8,469 nucleotides of DNA from the NCBI GenBank assembly GCA_021817355.1, contig JAKAVI010000328.1:1-8469 (forward strand), in the 5' to 3' direction. Positions 1 through 6,750 of the stretch are shown piece after piece (the stretch's first letter is position 1; the number at the start of each line of letters is the position of its first letter). The notes beneath the pieces are model-generated. The model did no database searches. It saw only the letters and a list, made by a program, of their open reading frames with translations, and had not been told where the DNA came from. Position numbers and translations under genes: made by a program. Source of the stretch: Pseudomonadota bacterium (GTDB lineage Bacteria > Pseudomonadota > Alphaproteobacteria > Micropepsales > Micropepsaceae).

Positions 1-1672
1 GATTGGGAAAATGATGGCCTTTGGCGATCATCTGCGTTCCGATCAAAACCTCGATTTCGCCGCGGGACATGGCGCTGATAGCGGCCTGCATCTCTGCCGG
101 TCCATGCATGGTGTCGGAAGATGCGATGGCCATGCGTGCTGCGGGAAAGTGCTGGACAAATTCTTCTGCCAGACGTTCTACCCCCGGCCCGCAGGCGATC
201 AGGCTGTCCTGTGCGCTGCACTGGGGGCAGATATTGGGCATCGGCACATCCATGCCACAGTGGTGACAGACAAGGCGGCGGTGATAGCGATGTTCGACGA
301 GCCAGGCCGAACACTGGTGGCAGGTCAGTTTGTGGCCGCACTGCGCGCACAGCGTCAGGGGTGCGTAGCCCCGCCGGTTGAGAAACAGCAGGGACTGCTC
401 GCCCTCGGCCAGGGTTGCGCGCAGCGCCTCGATCAGAACAGGAGACATCCACTGGCCAGGTTCCGGGCGATGCTGCCGCAGGTCGACGAGGTCGATCTGC
501 GGCAGTTTCGCTACGCCGTGGCGTGCCGCCAGCTTCAGCCAGCGATAACGACCAGCCTGGGCATTGACATAGCTTTCAAGCGAGGGGGTAGCGCTGACAA
601 GGACAACGGCCGATGACGAGATGCGCCCGCGCACCACGGCCATGTCCCGAGCGTGGTAGATGACGCCTTCTTCCTGCTTGAACGCCTGTTCGTGCTCTTC
701 ATCGACGATGATGAGGCCAAGATCCTGAAATGGCAGAAACAGTGCCGAGCGCGCCCCAACGACGACGCGGGCCTCCCCCTCGAGTACGGCGCGGTAGACG
801 TGCTTGCGCTGCCTGTGACCCAGATCGGAATGCCATTCTGCCGGGGACGTGCCAAAGCGCGCAGCAAAACGTTCCAGAAACTGGACGCTGAGGGCGATTT
901 CGGGAAGCAGGATCAACACCTGCCGGCCCTGCCGCAGAGCTTGTGCCACCGCTTCGAAATAGGTCTCGGTCTTGCCAGAGCCCGTCACGCCATCGAGCAG
1001 TGAAACCGAAAAGCTCTGCGTCACAACCGCCTGGCGCAGGACCTCGGCGGCGCTGCTCTGCTCGCTGCGCAAATGTGGCACGGCATAGTCCGGTTGCGGG
1101 ATGGGCAGCGGCGCAAACTCCGGCAGCGCCTCAGCCGTCAGTGCGCCTGCCGCAACAAGAGCACGTACAATGGCAGGGGTGACATTGGCTTCCTCTGCAA
1201 TTGCAGCGATGCTGCGCGCGAGCCCATCTGCCATCACCTCCAGCACGCGCTGACGCTTGTCGGTGAGACGCCCGGGCATAAGCTGAGAGCATCGATAGGC
1301 AAGACGGGGAACCTCCGCGTCGAAGGCGCCTCGGGCTCTCAATGCCAGGGCAAGGACCGAGCCCTGCGGGCTCAGGGTGTAGCGTGCAACCCAGTCGACA
1401 AAGTCGCACAAGGCGGCCGGCAGACAGGTATGGCTGCTGAGGGGAATTGCGGTCTTCAACTTGTGCGCAGCAATCTTCGCATCGCCGACGCCCCAGACGA
1501 CCCCGAGCTGAGTGCGCGCTCCTAAAGGTGCATCAACGAGAAGGCCGCGCTGGGGGGGCGCGCCTTCGGGAAGTCGGTAGTCATAGGGACCTGGCAGCGG
1601 CAACGGCAGCAAGACCGATACGCGGGCGATTCCGGTCTCGGCGGGCGCGGGCTTCAAGCGGACTGAATTCAT
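1..1672 (-). CDS. priA: Primosomal protein N' (PriA) replication-restart helicase, 3' end cut by window
   Basis: PriA is a 3'-to-5' superfamily 2 DNA helicase that recognises stalled forks and starts reloading of the replicative helicase. Reading the minus strand from ATG 1672-1670 gives 557 uninterrupted codons to the window edge. Motifs in order: N-terminal DNA-binding domain (about 1-110, with LPLPLPGPYDYRLPEG), Walker A GVTGSGKTE (Lys234), the PriA-type DEEH Walker B (Asp324), SATPS motif III, then eight cysteines at 442, 445, 451, 454, 469, 472, 482 and 485. Their spacing matches the two zinc sites of E. coli PriA. GTQMIAKG of motif V begins at about 545. Motif VI and the C-terminal domain lie beyond the window; full-length PriA is usually about 730 residues. 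No frameshift is visible, because all motifs share the start's frame. The gene is divergent from the DUF484-xerC pair. The start has only a weak purine stretch (GAAAG) upstream. Confidence 0.97.
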   Translation of the reverse strand, partial: MNSVRLKPAPAETGIARVSVLLPLPLPGPYDYRLPEGAPPQRGLLVDAPLGARTQLGVVWGVGDAKIAAHKLKTAIPLSSHTCLPAALCDFVDWVARYTLSPQGSVLALALRARGAFDAEVPRLAYRCSQLMPGRLTDKRQRVLEVMADGLARSIAAIAEEANVTPAIVRALVAAGALTAEALPEFAPLPIPQPDYAVPHLRSEQSSAAEVLRQAVVTQSFSVSLLDGVTGSGKTETYFEAVAQALRQGRQVLILLPEIALSVQFLERFAARFGTSPAEWHSDLGHRQRKHVYRAVLEGEARVVVGARSALFLPFQDLGLIIVDEEHEQAFKQEEGVIYHARDMAVVRGRISSSAVVLVSATPSLESYVNAQAGRYRWLKLAARHGVAKLPQIDLVDLRQHRPEPGQWMSPVLIEALRATLAEGEQSLLFLNRRGYAPLTLCAQCGHKLTCHQCSAWLVEHRYHRRLVCHHCGMDVPMPNICPQCSAQDSLIACGPGVERLAEEFVQHFPAARMAIASSDTMHGPAEMQAAISAMSRGEIEVLIGTQMIAKGHHFPN

Positions 1673-1728
1673 GGGTACACTTTCGAAGAGTGATTCTCTG
1701 TGGTCAATCCCGGCGGGTCTTATCATTG
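1673..1728. promoter_or_regulatory. Divergent intergenic region between priA and the DUF484 gene
   Basis: These 56 bp separate the start codons of two divergent genes, so promoters or at least the 5' leaders for both directions must be here or overlap the coding ends. On the minus strand TTGACC resembles a -35 box, but the sequence 17 bp on (GAAAGT) is a poor -10, so no promoter is assigned. A small inverted repeat (AGAG, TGATT, CTCT) lies inside. The role follows from gene layout; no site is proven by sequence. Confidence 0.35.
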
Positions 1729-2412
1729 ATGGAAAGCGCAGCCCTTATAGATCCCGCTGCAGCCGCTGCCGAGGCGCTCAAGGCCTTTGTGCGCCTGAAC
1801 CGGACGCGATTGGCTGCGGATGGCGAGCTATTGGCCATGCTGCTGCCCGAACGCTTTCGCGATTGCGAGATCAGGGATCTGCAACGTCATGTTATTGACC
1901 AGCTGGTGCGTGAGAATGCCGCCTTGAAAGCCGCATGCGACGGGCTCCGATCGCGCCAGGGTATTGGCGAGGCCGTAAGACGTCTTCTTCTGGAGCTCCT
2001 TGACGCGCGCAGCTTTGAGGAAGCGGTGGGCCTTGCCGTTGGTTCACCCTCCGCTTTTGGGGCCGATCTTGCCGGCATTTGCATCGAAGGCGAGACCTGC
2101 CGTGGCGTACCGCGAGCACAGCGGGTCCGCCTTATGGCGCCTGGCATGGCCTTGCGCATGCTAGGGCATGAAGGAACCGGCGTAATCCTGTCGAACGGTG
2201 GGGACGTGCTTTTGGGACCAGCCGGGCGTGATTGCAGGAGCATTGCGGTGTTTCGCCTAAGGCTTGGAGCAGACGCGCCTCCTGCAGTTTTTGTCCTGGG
2301 AGCGCGGGCGCCATACTGCTTTGAGGGAGAGGCAAGTTCCGAGGAAATAGGATATTTCACGCGGGCGCTGGAGCGAGCGATCAGGGCATGGCTCGATCTG
2401 CCGAAACGCTAA
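1729..2412 (+). CDS. DUF484 family protein, upstream partner of xerC
   Basis: This 227-aa protein belongs to the DUF484 family, whose biochemical role is unknown and which is commonly encoded just before xerC in proteobacteria. Residues about 1-75 are helical and include RDLQRHVIDQLVRENAAL, the typical family segment (VVDLQ...LR.EN.xL pattern) that likely forms a coiled coil. Residues about 95-220 have the alternating pattern expected of a GAF-like alpha/beta domain, ending in helix EEIGYFTRALERAIRAWL. The reading frame is open back to 1447, but the upstream part is antisense to priA and not protein-like. ATG at 1729 is preferred because family similarity starts there and it clears the priA start; TTG at 1726 is an alternative. 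The 3' end overlaps xerC by 25 bp, so the two are probably co-translated. There is no signal peptide or membrane segment, so it is expected in the cytoplasm. Confidence 0.88.
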   Translation: MESAALIDPAAAAAEALKAFVRLNRTRLAADGELLAMLLPERFRDCEIRDLQRHVIDQLVRENAALKAACDGLRSRQGIGEAVRRLLLELLDARSFEEAVGLAVGSPSAFGADLAGICIEGETCRGVPRAQRVRLMAPGMALRMLGHEGTGVILSNGGDVLLGPAGRDCRSIAVFRLRLGADAPPAVFVLGARAPYCFEGEASSEEIGYFTRALERAIRAWLDLPKR

Positions 2413-3299
2413 AACGGGACTGGCTCTCATTTCTGGCTCATGAGCGCAGGGCCAGTCCCCACACGCTTACCGCCTATGGCTATGATCTCGACTGCTTCCT
2501 CGATTTTCTCTCTACCCATCTGGGCGCGGTGATAGAGGAGCACGAGTTGGCGGCACTTTCAGTGAGTGACATCCGCGCCTTTATCGCTGCCCGCCGCCGC
2601 GATGGTCTGGGGCCGCGTGGCATACAACGGATGCTTGCCGCGATCCGCAGCTTCTTCAAGCATCTGGCCCGCGAAAATGTACTCGACAATCCCGCCGCCC
2701 GTGCCGTCAGGACGCCTCGCATCGTGCGGCCTCTGCCACGCCCCCTCAGTGAGCGTGATGCCGAACGCACGCTGGCCGCGGCAGCGGAGCATCCGGTCCA
2801 ATGGCTCGCTGCCCGCGACGTCGCGTTGCTGACCCTGCTCTATGGAACTGGACTGCGAATCTCCGAAGCATTGTCGTTGCGGCGTGGCGATGTGCCCTTG
2901 GGCGAGACGCTCAGTATCGTCGGCAAGGGCCGAAAGGAACGCGTTGTTCCGCTCCTGCCGATCGTGCGCGAGGCAATCGCGCACTATGTTGCGCTTCTGC
3001 CCTTTACCCAGACCCGTGAGGCGCCGCTGTTTGTATCGCGAACCGGCAAGGCGATGTCCGCCCGAGAGGCGCAATCGTTGATGCAGCGCCTTCGAGGCGC
3101 CCTGGGGCTGTCCGCCCGGGCCACGCCACATGCATTGCGCCACTCCTTCGCGACGCATGTTCTGGCCGGTGGCGGGGATTTGCGCGCGGTTCAGGAGCTT
3201 TTGGGGCATGCTTCGCTGTCGACCACCCAGACCTACACCAAGCTTGAAACCGATCAGCTGCTTGAGGTCTATGCCCGGGCACATCCGCGCGGAGATTAG
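2388..3299 (+). CDS. xerC: Tyrosine recombinase XerC
   Basis: This 303-aa tyrosine recombinase is expected to act with XerD at the dif site to resolve chromosome dimers at the FtsK-marked septum. The N-terminal core-binding domain (about 5-95) carries the family signature LAHERRASPHTLTAY. The C-terminal catalytic domain holds all six active-site residues: Arg157 (GTGLRISE), Lys180 (VGKGRKER), His248 and Arg251 (HALRHSFATH), His274 (LLGHASLSTTQ) and nucleophile Tyr283 (TYTKLE). Length is normal for Xer proteins (about 300). XerC is preferred over XerD because of the DUF484 gene directly upstream, the usual proteobacterial arrangement. ATG 2388 sits inside the end of that gene and gives the expected N-terminus; the ribosome-binding site is poor, consistent with coupling. 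Its TAG stop overlaps the stop codon of the convergent gene on the other strand. Confidence 0.95.
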   Translation: MARSAETLKRDWLSFLAHERRASPHTLTAYGYDLDCFLDFLSTHLGAVIEEHELAALSVSDIRAFIAARRRDGLGPRGIQRMLAAIRSFFKHLARENVLDNPAARAVRTPRIVRPLPRPLSERDAERTLAAAAEHPVQWLAARDVALLTLLYGTGLRISEALSLRRGDVPLGETLSIVGKGRKERVVPLLPIVREAIAHYVALLPFTQTREAPLFVSRTGKAMSAREAQSLMQRLRGALGLSARATPHALRHSFATHVLAGGGDLRAVQELLGHASLSTTQTYTKLETDQLLEVYARAHPRGD

Positions 3300-3739
3300 C
3301 TGAATGGAAGCGAGAGTGCGTGTCGCTCAGCGGAGGCATGCAGATGGCGCCAGATCATTTTACAGGCCTCGCGTGCGTCCGGGCTCTCTCTCATTTCAAG
3401 CTCTTCCTGTAGTGCAATCAACAGCGTGCTGAGTTCGGCATGGATCGCATCAAGGCTTGCGATGTCGAGGCGATGATCCTCGGCAGCATGTGCCGTGCGC
3501 AGACGGATCTTGAGCTCGGGTCCGGCCAGATCTGAAAGGGTACCGAACATCGCCTGCATGCTGCGGATGTCCTTCAGCCGGGCGTCGGCGGCACGTGCCT
3601 GTTCCTGGTTGGTCAAAAGGGAGAGCACTGCCCAAAGCTGCGCGCTGCTTTGCAGATAGGTGTCCTCTAGCGCTGGCGCGATGCGCAGGCTGAGGTCCTG
3701 TACGAGCACCATGAGGAGTTCGGAAGTGGACGGTTTCAT
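3296..3739 (-). CDS. Small helical protein coupled to the kinase gene (possibly DUF6285/LvaB-like)
   Basis: I do not recognise this 147-aa protein with certainty. It is almost entirely predicted alpha-helix, rich in Leu, Ala, Glu and Arg, with no signal peptide or membrane segment. The opening pattern (KPSTSELL..LVQDLSLRIAPALEDTYLQSSA) recalls the short proteins, DUF6285 among them, found beside ACAD10/11-like phosphotransferases; that link is from memory and tentative. The ATG (3739-3737) overlaps the TGA of the kinase gene as ATGA, with AGGTG a few bases before it, so translation is coupled to the kinase. In Pseudomonas putida the comparable kinase LvaA works with a small partner, LvaB, in phosphorylating 4-hydroxyacyl-CoA; by analogy this could be a kinase partner or stabiliser. 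The TAA stop (3298-3296) overlaps the xerC stop from the opposite strand. Confidence 0.75.
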   Translation of the reverse strand: MKPSTSELLMVLVQDLSLRIAPALEDTYLQSSAQLWAVLSLLTNQEQARAADARLKDIRSMQAMFGTLSDLAGPELKIRLRTAHAAEDHRLDIASLDAIHAELSTLLIALQEELEMRESPDAREACKMIWRHLHASAERHALSLPFS

Positions 3740-4770
3740 AGGTCACCTGTTGCCAGGAGCCGCTCGGAGAGCGTGCGGTTGTGGAAGGCCGTGCAATAAA
3801 TTCCGGAGAAGGCGTTAACGGCTTCGGTGTTGCGTCCTTCGGAAAATTCGCGAGCTGCAGAGATCCAGATCGCCAGCCCTTTCACCTGGGCGAAAATTTC
3901 CCACCAGACCAGAGCCTGCGGATCCACTACAAGTCCGCTTGCCTCCTGCCAGATACTCAGTGCGGCGTCGCGACCGATCATGCCTCCTGGACGCTGCGGA
4001 TTGCCATGGCTCCAGAGCGGATCAAGGGCCCAGGCGAGGTCCTCAAGAGGGTCACCCAGATGGGCCATTTCCCAGTCGAGGATAGCCCGGATGCGCCCCT
4101 CACCATCATGCAGAAAATTACCGCTGCGATAGTCACCGTGCACGACGCAGAATTTGGCGGCTGGCGGCGGTGGATGGCGTCTTAGCCAACGGATGGCCCC
4201 AAGCGCGATCGGCTGTGGCTCGAGACTGTCTTCGCCGATCACCTGCTCCCAGCGGGCAAGTTCATGGGGCGCACTCTGTGTGCTGTCCTTGGGGCTCTCA
4301 AGCTCAAGCAGACCGAGCGCGGCAGGATCGCTGCCAGCAATGCGCCCAAGGACACTCCAGAACTGCTCGCCGATCGTCTCACGGTGGCTGCCATAAGGGT
4401 CAGCGGCAAGTAGCGAACCTGCACTGCAGCCCTCGATCGCTTCCATGATAAAAAACGGCCGTTCTAGTGCCTCGCTGTCAAGCTCGAGGACGATTGGCTC
4501 AGGTACGGGAAGCCCGACCTTGTGAAAGGCACGATAGGCGGCAAATTCCGTCATGCGCTCGGTCTCGATCAGGCTGAAGGCCGGATCCCGGCGCAAGATC
4601 AGGGCGCGTTCGACCTGCTCCCGGCCACGAGCGTACGACGCCACAAAACGATAGGTCTGACGGCTCGCGCCGCCAGGAATGCGTGACAGCTCCTTGACCA
4701 GGACATCATGGCCAAAGTGCCGGCTGAGATAGAGCGCTAGGTTTTCGGTGAGTGTCTTTTCTTCATTCAT
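3736..4770 (-). CDS. APH-fold phosphotransferase, ACAD10/11-like kinase
   Basis: This 344-aa cytoplasmic protein has the aminoglycoside-phosphotransferase/choline-kinase fold. Visible motifs are the glycine loop GGASRQTY (about 33-40) in the N-lobe, FFIMEAIEG at the hinge (about 106-114), the catalytic loop HGDYRSGNFLHD (His211, Asp213 as catalytic base, Asn218) and the metal-binding LDWEMAHLGDPLEDLAW (Asp232). These match the branch related to the kinase domain of mammalian ACAD10/11 and to LvaA, which act on hydroxylated acyl-CoAs, more than true antibiotic kinases. The substrate is not readable from sequence, and drug resistance is not implied. Its start overlaps the stop of the upstream 367-aa gene as ATGA, and its stop overlaps the next start the same way, so three proteins are likely made in linked amounts. 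The branch assignment is fairly sure; the substrate is unknown. Confidence 0.9.
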   Translation of the reverse strand: MNEEKTLTENLALYLSRHFGHDVLVKELSRIPGGASRQTYRFVASYARGREQVERALILRRDPAFSLIETERMTEFAAYRAFHKVGLPVPEPIVLELDSEALERPFFIMEAIEGCSAGSLLAADPYGSHRETIGEQFWSVLGRIAGSDPAALGLLELESPKDSTQSAPHELARWEQVIGEDSLEPQPIALGAIRWLRRHPPPPAAKFCVVHGDYRSGNFLHDGEGRIRAILDWEMAHLGDPLEDLAWALDPLWSHGNPQRPGGMIGRDAALSIWQEASGLVVDPQALVWWEIFAQVKGLAIWISAAREFSEGRNTEAVNAFSGIYCTAFHNRTLSERLLATGDL

Positions 4771-5870
4771 GGCAGAGGATCCAGAAGTCCGGTTAGTCCA
4801 GATGGCGTGTGGGGCCCCAGCACCAGTTGTTCCAGCACACCTGCCCCCACGCGCTCGCCGTCCGGTCCCTTGAGGCGCGCTGTGACAAAAGCCTGTACAT
4901 GCAGGAACAGCGGCAGGGTTTCGTTGATCGTGGCTGTGTCATAAACATCATAATGCACGGCGAGCTCACCCTTGTAGTGGCCATGCCCCCATTCCGGATG
5001 GGTATAGCCGATGCCAGACATGTAGAAGTTGAAGCGCGGCGTCAGCTCGGCATCCCAGTGTCCTCCCGCCTCATCGCAAAGATGGATCAGGGCTTTTGAT
5101 GCATGTCTGGTGCCGGACTTGTATGTGACCTCGCAGTGGCTCTTGGACATGACCTTGGGATCTGCATCACTAAGTTCGCCCAGAACAGCAGCTGTGTTCC
5201 AGGGCCGCCCGCTCGCATCTGCATTTATATGGAAAAGCATGAAACGGTCCGGGAAGTTCAGGGGCGACCATAACCAGTAGAATTGTGGCGCCGAAGGCGG
5301 AGCGGCCGGCTGCGGATCTGCCAGCCCGATCGGACGGATACCCCAGGAGCGGTCGCGTGTGCCCAGCATCATTCCAGGGTCAAGGTCAATACGACGGCCC
5401 TTGACCAGTATAAAGCCCTCATAGCTGCCATTCTGCGTCATGCGGGTGTAATCCATCACCGTACGTGGACCTTGACGCCACGTAAAACGGGGCTCTTCGA
5501 CCGCACGGGCGCGAGCTTCAAACTCCAGTTCGGCGTAAATGTCGTGCGTCGGGTCGTCGATCTGAATCCTGAGCCGCTTGAGAGGCTCGATCACGTTGAT
5601 CTCGATCGGACCGACGCGGGTATCGAGACGTTCGCTGTTTAGGAGGCGTGAGGCGCGCAAATTATGCTGCACGCCGTCCAAAACGACGCTGAACGCTGCG
5701 TCCAGTACGTTGAGATGAGGGTAGACACCCAGCGCACAGGCAAAGAACAGGTGGCCGTCGAGCGTATAGCCATTGAAGAAATAGCGATCGTAAAAATTGC
5801 GGTCTGTCCCGGAAACCGCAATAGGTTCCGGGCGCTGATGCACGGGATAATCATCGGCTTTGGTGAGCAT
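4767..5870 (-). CDS. Uncharacterised 367-aa beta-rich protein, first gene of the kinase operon
   Basis: I cannot assign a function. The protein is soluble-looking (no signal peptide or membrane segment), rich in aromatic and beta-prone sequence, and appears to have two halves. The first (about 20-170) includes FYDRYFFNGYTLDGHLFFA near the N-terminus. The second starts around GTRDRSWGIRP (170-180) and includes FYWLWSPLNFPDRF and, late on, THPEWGHGHYKGEL (290-302). This layout resembles uncharacterised proteins (DUF7064/DUF7065-type, perhaps with a lipocalin-like CrtC/hydroxyneurosporene-synthase fold) encoded beside ACAD10/11-like phosphotransferases in sphingomonads and mycobacteria; this is from memory. 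The repeated His, Asp and Trp in the RDRSWG and HPEWGHGH segments could form a ligand or metal site. ATG 5870-5868 is preceded by a modest GGAA; ATG 5881 is in another frame. The gene starts 62 bp after pssA and just downstream of a perfect palindrome. Confidence 0.85.
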   Translation of the reverse strand: MLTKADDYPVHQRPEPIAVSGTDRNFYDRYFFNGYTLDGHLFFACALGVYPHLNVLDAAFSVVLDGVQHNLRASRLLNSERLDTRVGPIEINVIEPLKRLRIQIDDPTHDIYAELEFEARARAVEEPRFTWRQGPRTVMDYTRMTQNGSYEGFILVKGRRIDLDPGMMLGTRDRSWGIRPIGLADPQPAAPPSAPQFYWLWSPLNFPDRFMLFHINADASGRPWNTAAVLGELSDADPKVMSKSHCEVTYKSGTRHASKALIHLCDEAGGHWDAELTPRFNFYMSGIGYTHPEWGHGHYKGELAVHYDVYDTATINETLPLFLHVQAFVTARLKGPDGERVGAGVLEQLVLGPHTPSGLTGLLDPLP

Positions 5871-5881
5871 GGCATTTCCAT

Positions 5882-5900
5882 CAGTGATTTTTTATCACTG
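5882..5900. promoter_or_regulatory. Perfect 7-bp inverted repeat, candidate operator upstream of the three-gene operon
   Basis: CAGTGAT and ATCACTG are exact inverted repeats separated by five T residues (five A on the minus strand). The site lies between pssA and the 367-aa gene, ending 11 bp before that gene's ATG. The A-rich centre (GATAAAAAAT on the minus strand) could overlap a -10 region. This size and symmetry suit a dimeric repressor such as a TetR- or GntR-type protein, but no regulator gene is in the window. It is not a convincing terminator for pssA because no T-run follows the stem on the transcribed strand. Confidence 0.45.
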
Positions 5901-5922
5901 TGACGGAGCCGGGGCTGTGACG
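5898..5922 (+). repeat. Short direct repeat CTGTGACG, two copies 17 bp apart
   Basis: CTGTGACG occurs at 5898-5905 and again at 5915-5922, in the gap between pssA and the 367-aa gene. The first copy overlaps the right arm of the palindrome. It could be part of a composite binding site or chance; eight matching bases is weak evidence. Confidence 0.3.
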
Positions 5923-5932
5923 CAATGGCGGC

Positions 5933-6748
5933 TTACTCGCCGAACTCGCGAAAGAGTTGGCGCTGCTCGCTACGTGGGCGCGCACCGAGAGGCAGGGTCA
6001 GAATGTAAAGTGCAAGGCCGCCCGACAATGTTGCCCAGGGCCACAGCACAGCCAAAGTCACGATCGCTGCGCCAACAAGGCCTGCCAGCCACAAAAAGCG
6101 GCGTTCCAGATGCAGATTCTTCAGCGACAGGGTGGGTATGCGGCTCACCATCAGCAGTGAGACAATTGAGACCACCGCACCGTTGAGGATGGGATCAGCG
6201 AGCCAGGCACCTGCAGCGGTATCGTGCCACTGGAAGCTCACCAGCATGGTCAGGAGCACCATGCATGCGGCAGCTGGAGTGGGTACGCCGGAAAAGCGTG
6301 CATTAGCCGCATGCTGATCCTCCGCTTCCACTGTCTCGATATTGAATCGGGCCAGCCGGATCGCGCAGCAAACGCAATAGATGAGCGCGATCGTCCAGCC
6401 GGCTCCGCCAGCCTGGTGGAGGGTCCAGCGATAGGTCAGCAGTGCCGGAGCGATACCGAAGCTGACAAGGTCGGCCAGAGAGTCGAGCTGGGCCCCGAAT
6501 TTAGAATCTGAACCAAGCAGCCGGGCGATCTTGCCATCCATGGTGTCGAGTACCGCTGCAACGATGATGGCAATGACAGCTGCCCGGAAATTGCCGTCCA
6601 AGGCGAAGCGGATCGCTGTCGCCCCTGAGCACAGAGCCAGAATGGTCAGACCACTGGGGAGAAAACGACTGAGCGCCGAGGGCTCAAAGCCTTCGTCGCG
6701 GGTCTTGGCGGTAATACGACTGTATTTCATTCTTCGCATAACCGTCAT
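5933..6748 (-). CDS. pssA: CDP-diacylglycerol-serine O-phosphatidyltransferase (phosphatidylserine synthase)
   Basis: PssA joins serine to CDP-diacylglycerol to make phosphatidylserine in the inner membrane, the substrate for the Psd enzyme encoded just upstream. The 271-aa protein carries the complete CDP-alcohol phosphotransferase signature: Asp68, Asp71-Gly72, Ala75-Arg76, Gly85, Asp89 and Asp93 in VLDTMDGKIARLLG...KFGAQLDSLAD. Several hydrophobic segments follow (around 30-65, 95-135, 155-175, 185-200 and 215-250), fitting a multi-pass type II (Bacillus/alphaproteobacterial) synthase. Arg-Phe-Asn after the IRLAR segment is also family-like. ATG 6748 begins 2 bp after the psd stop. ATG 6739 (Met4) has better Shine-Dalgarno spacing, with AAGGA overlapping the psd stop, and may be the real start. 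Either way it is translationally linked to psd. Confidence 0.95.
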   Translation of the reverse strand: MTVMRRMKYSRITAKTRDEGFEPSALSRFLPSGLTILALCSGATAIRFALDGNFRAAVIAIIVAAVLDTMDGKIARLLGSDSKFGAQLDSLADLVSFGIAPALLTYRWTLHQAGGAGWTIALIYCVCCAIRLARFNIETVEAEDQHAANARFSGVPTPAAACMVLLTMLVSFQWHDTAAGAWLADPILNGAVVSIVSLLMVSRIPTLSLKNLHLERRFLWLAGLVGAAIVTLAVLWPWATLSGGLALYILTLPLGARPRSEQRQLFREFGE

Positions 6749-6750
6749 CC

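Noticed and set aside
11..616. Plus-strand open frame of 201 codons at the left edge
   Set aside because: It is antisense to priA, whose helicase and zinc motifs are all intact in the opposite strand; the plus translation has no recognisable pattern.
2559..3284. Minus-strand open frame of 241 codons
   Set aside because: It lies wholly opposite xerC, which has all six catalytic residues; long antisense frames are common in GC-rich genes.
3736..4770. Phosphotransferase as an antibiotic-resistance gene
   Set aside because: The fold is shared, but the motifs (HGDYRSGNFLHD, LDWEMAHLGDPLEDLAW) and operon fit the ACAD10/11-like metabolic branch; no resistance context is present.
5882..5900. Palindrome as a Rho-independent terminator of pssA
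   Set aside because: The stem is AT-rich and only 7 bp, with its A/T run in the loop and no T-tract after the stem on the transcribed strand.
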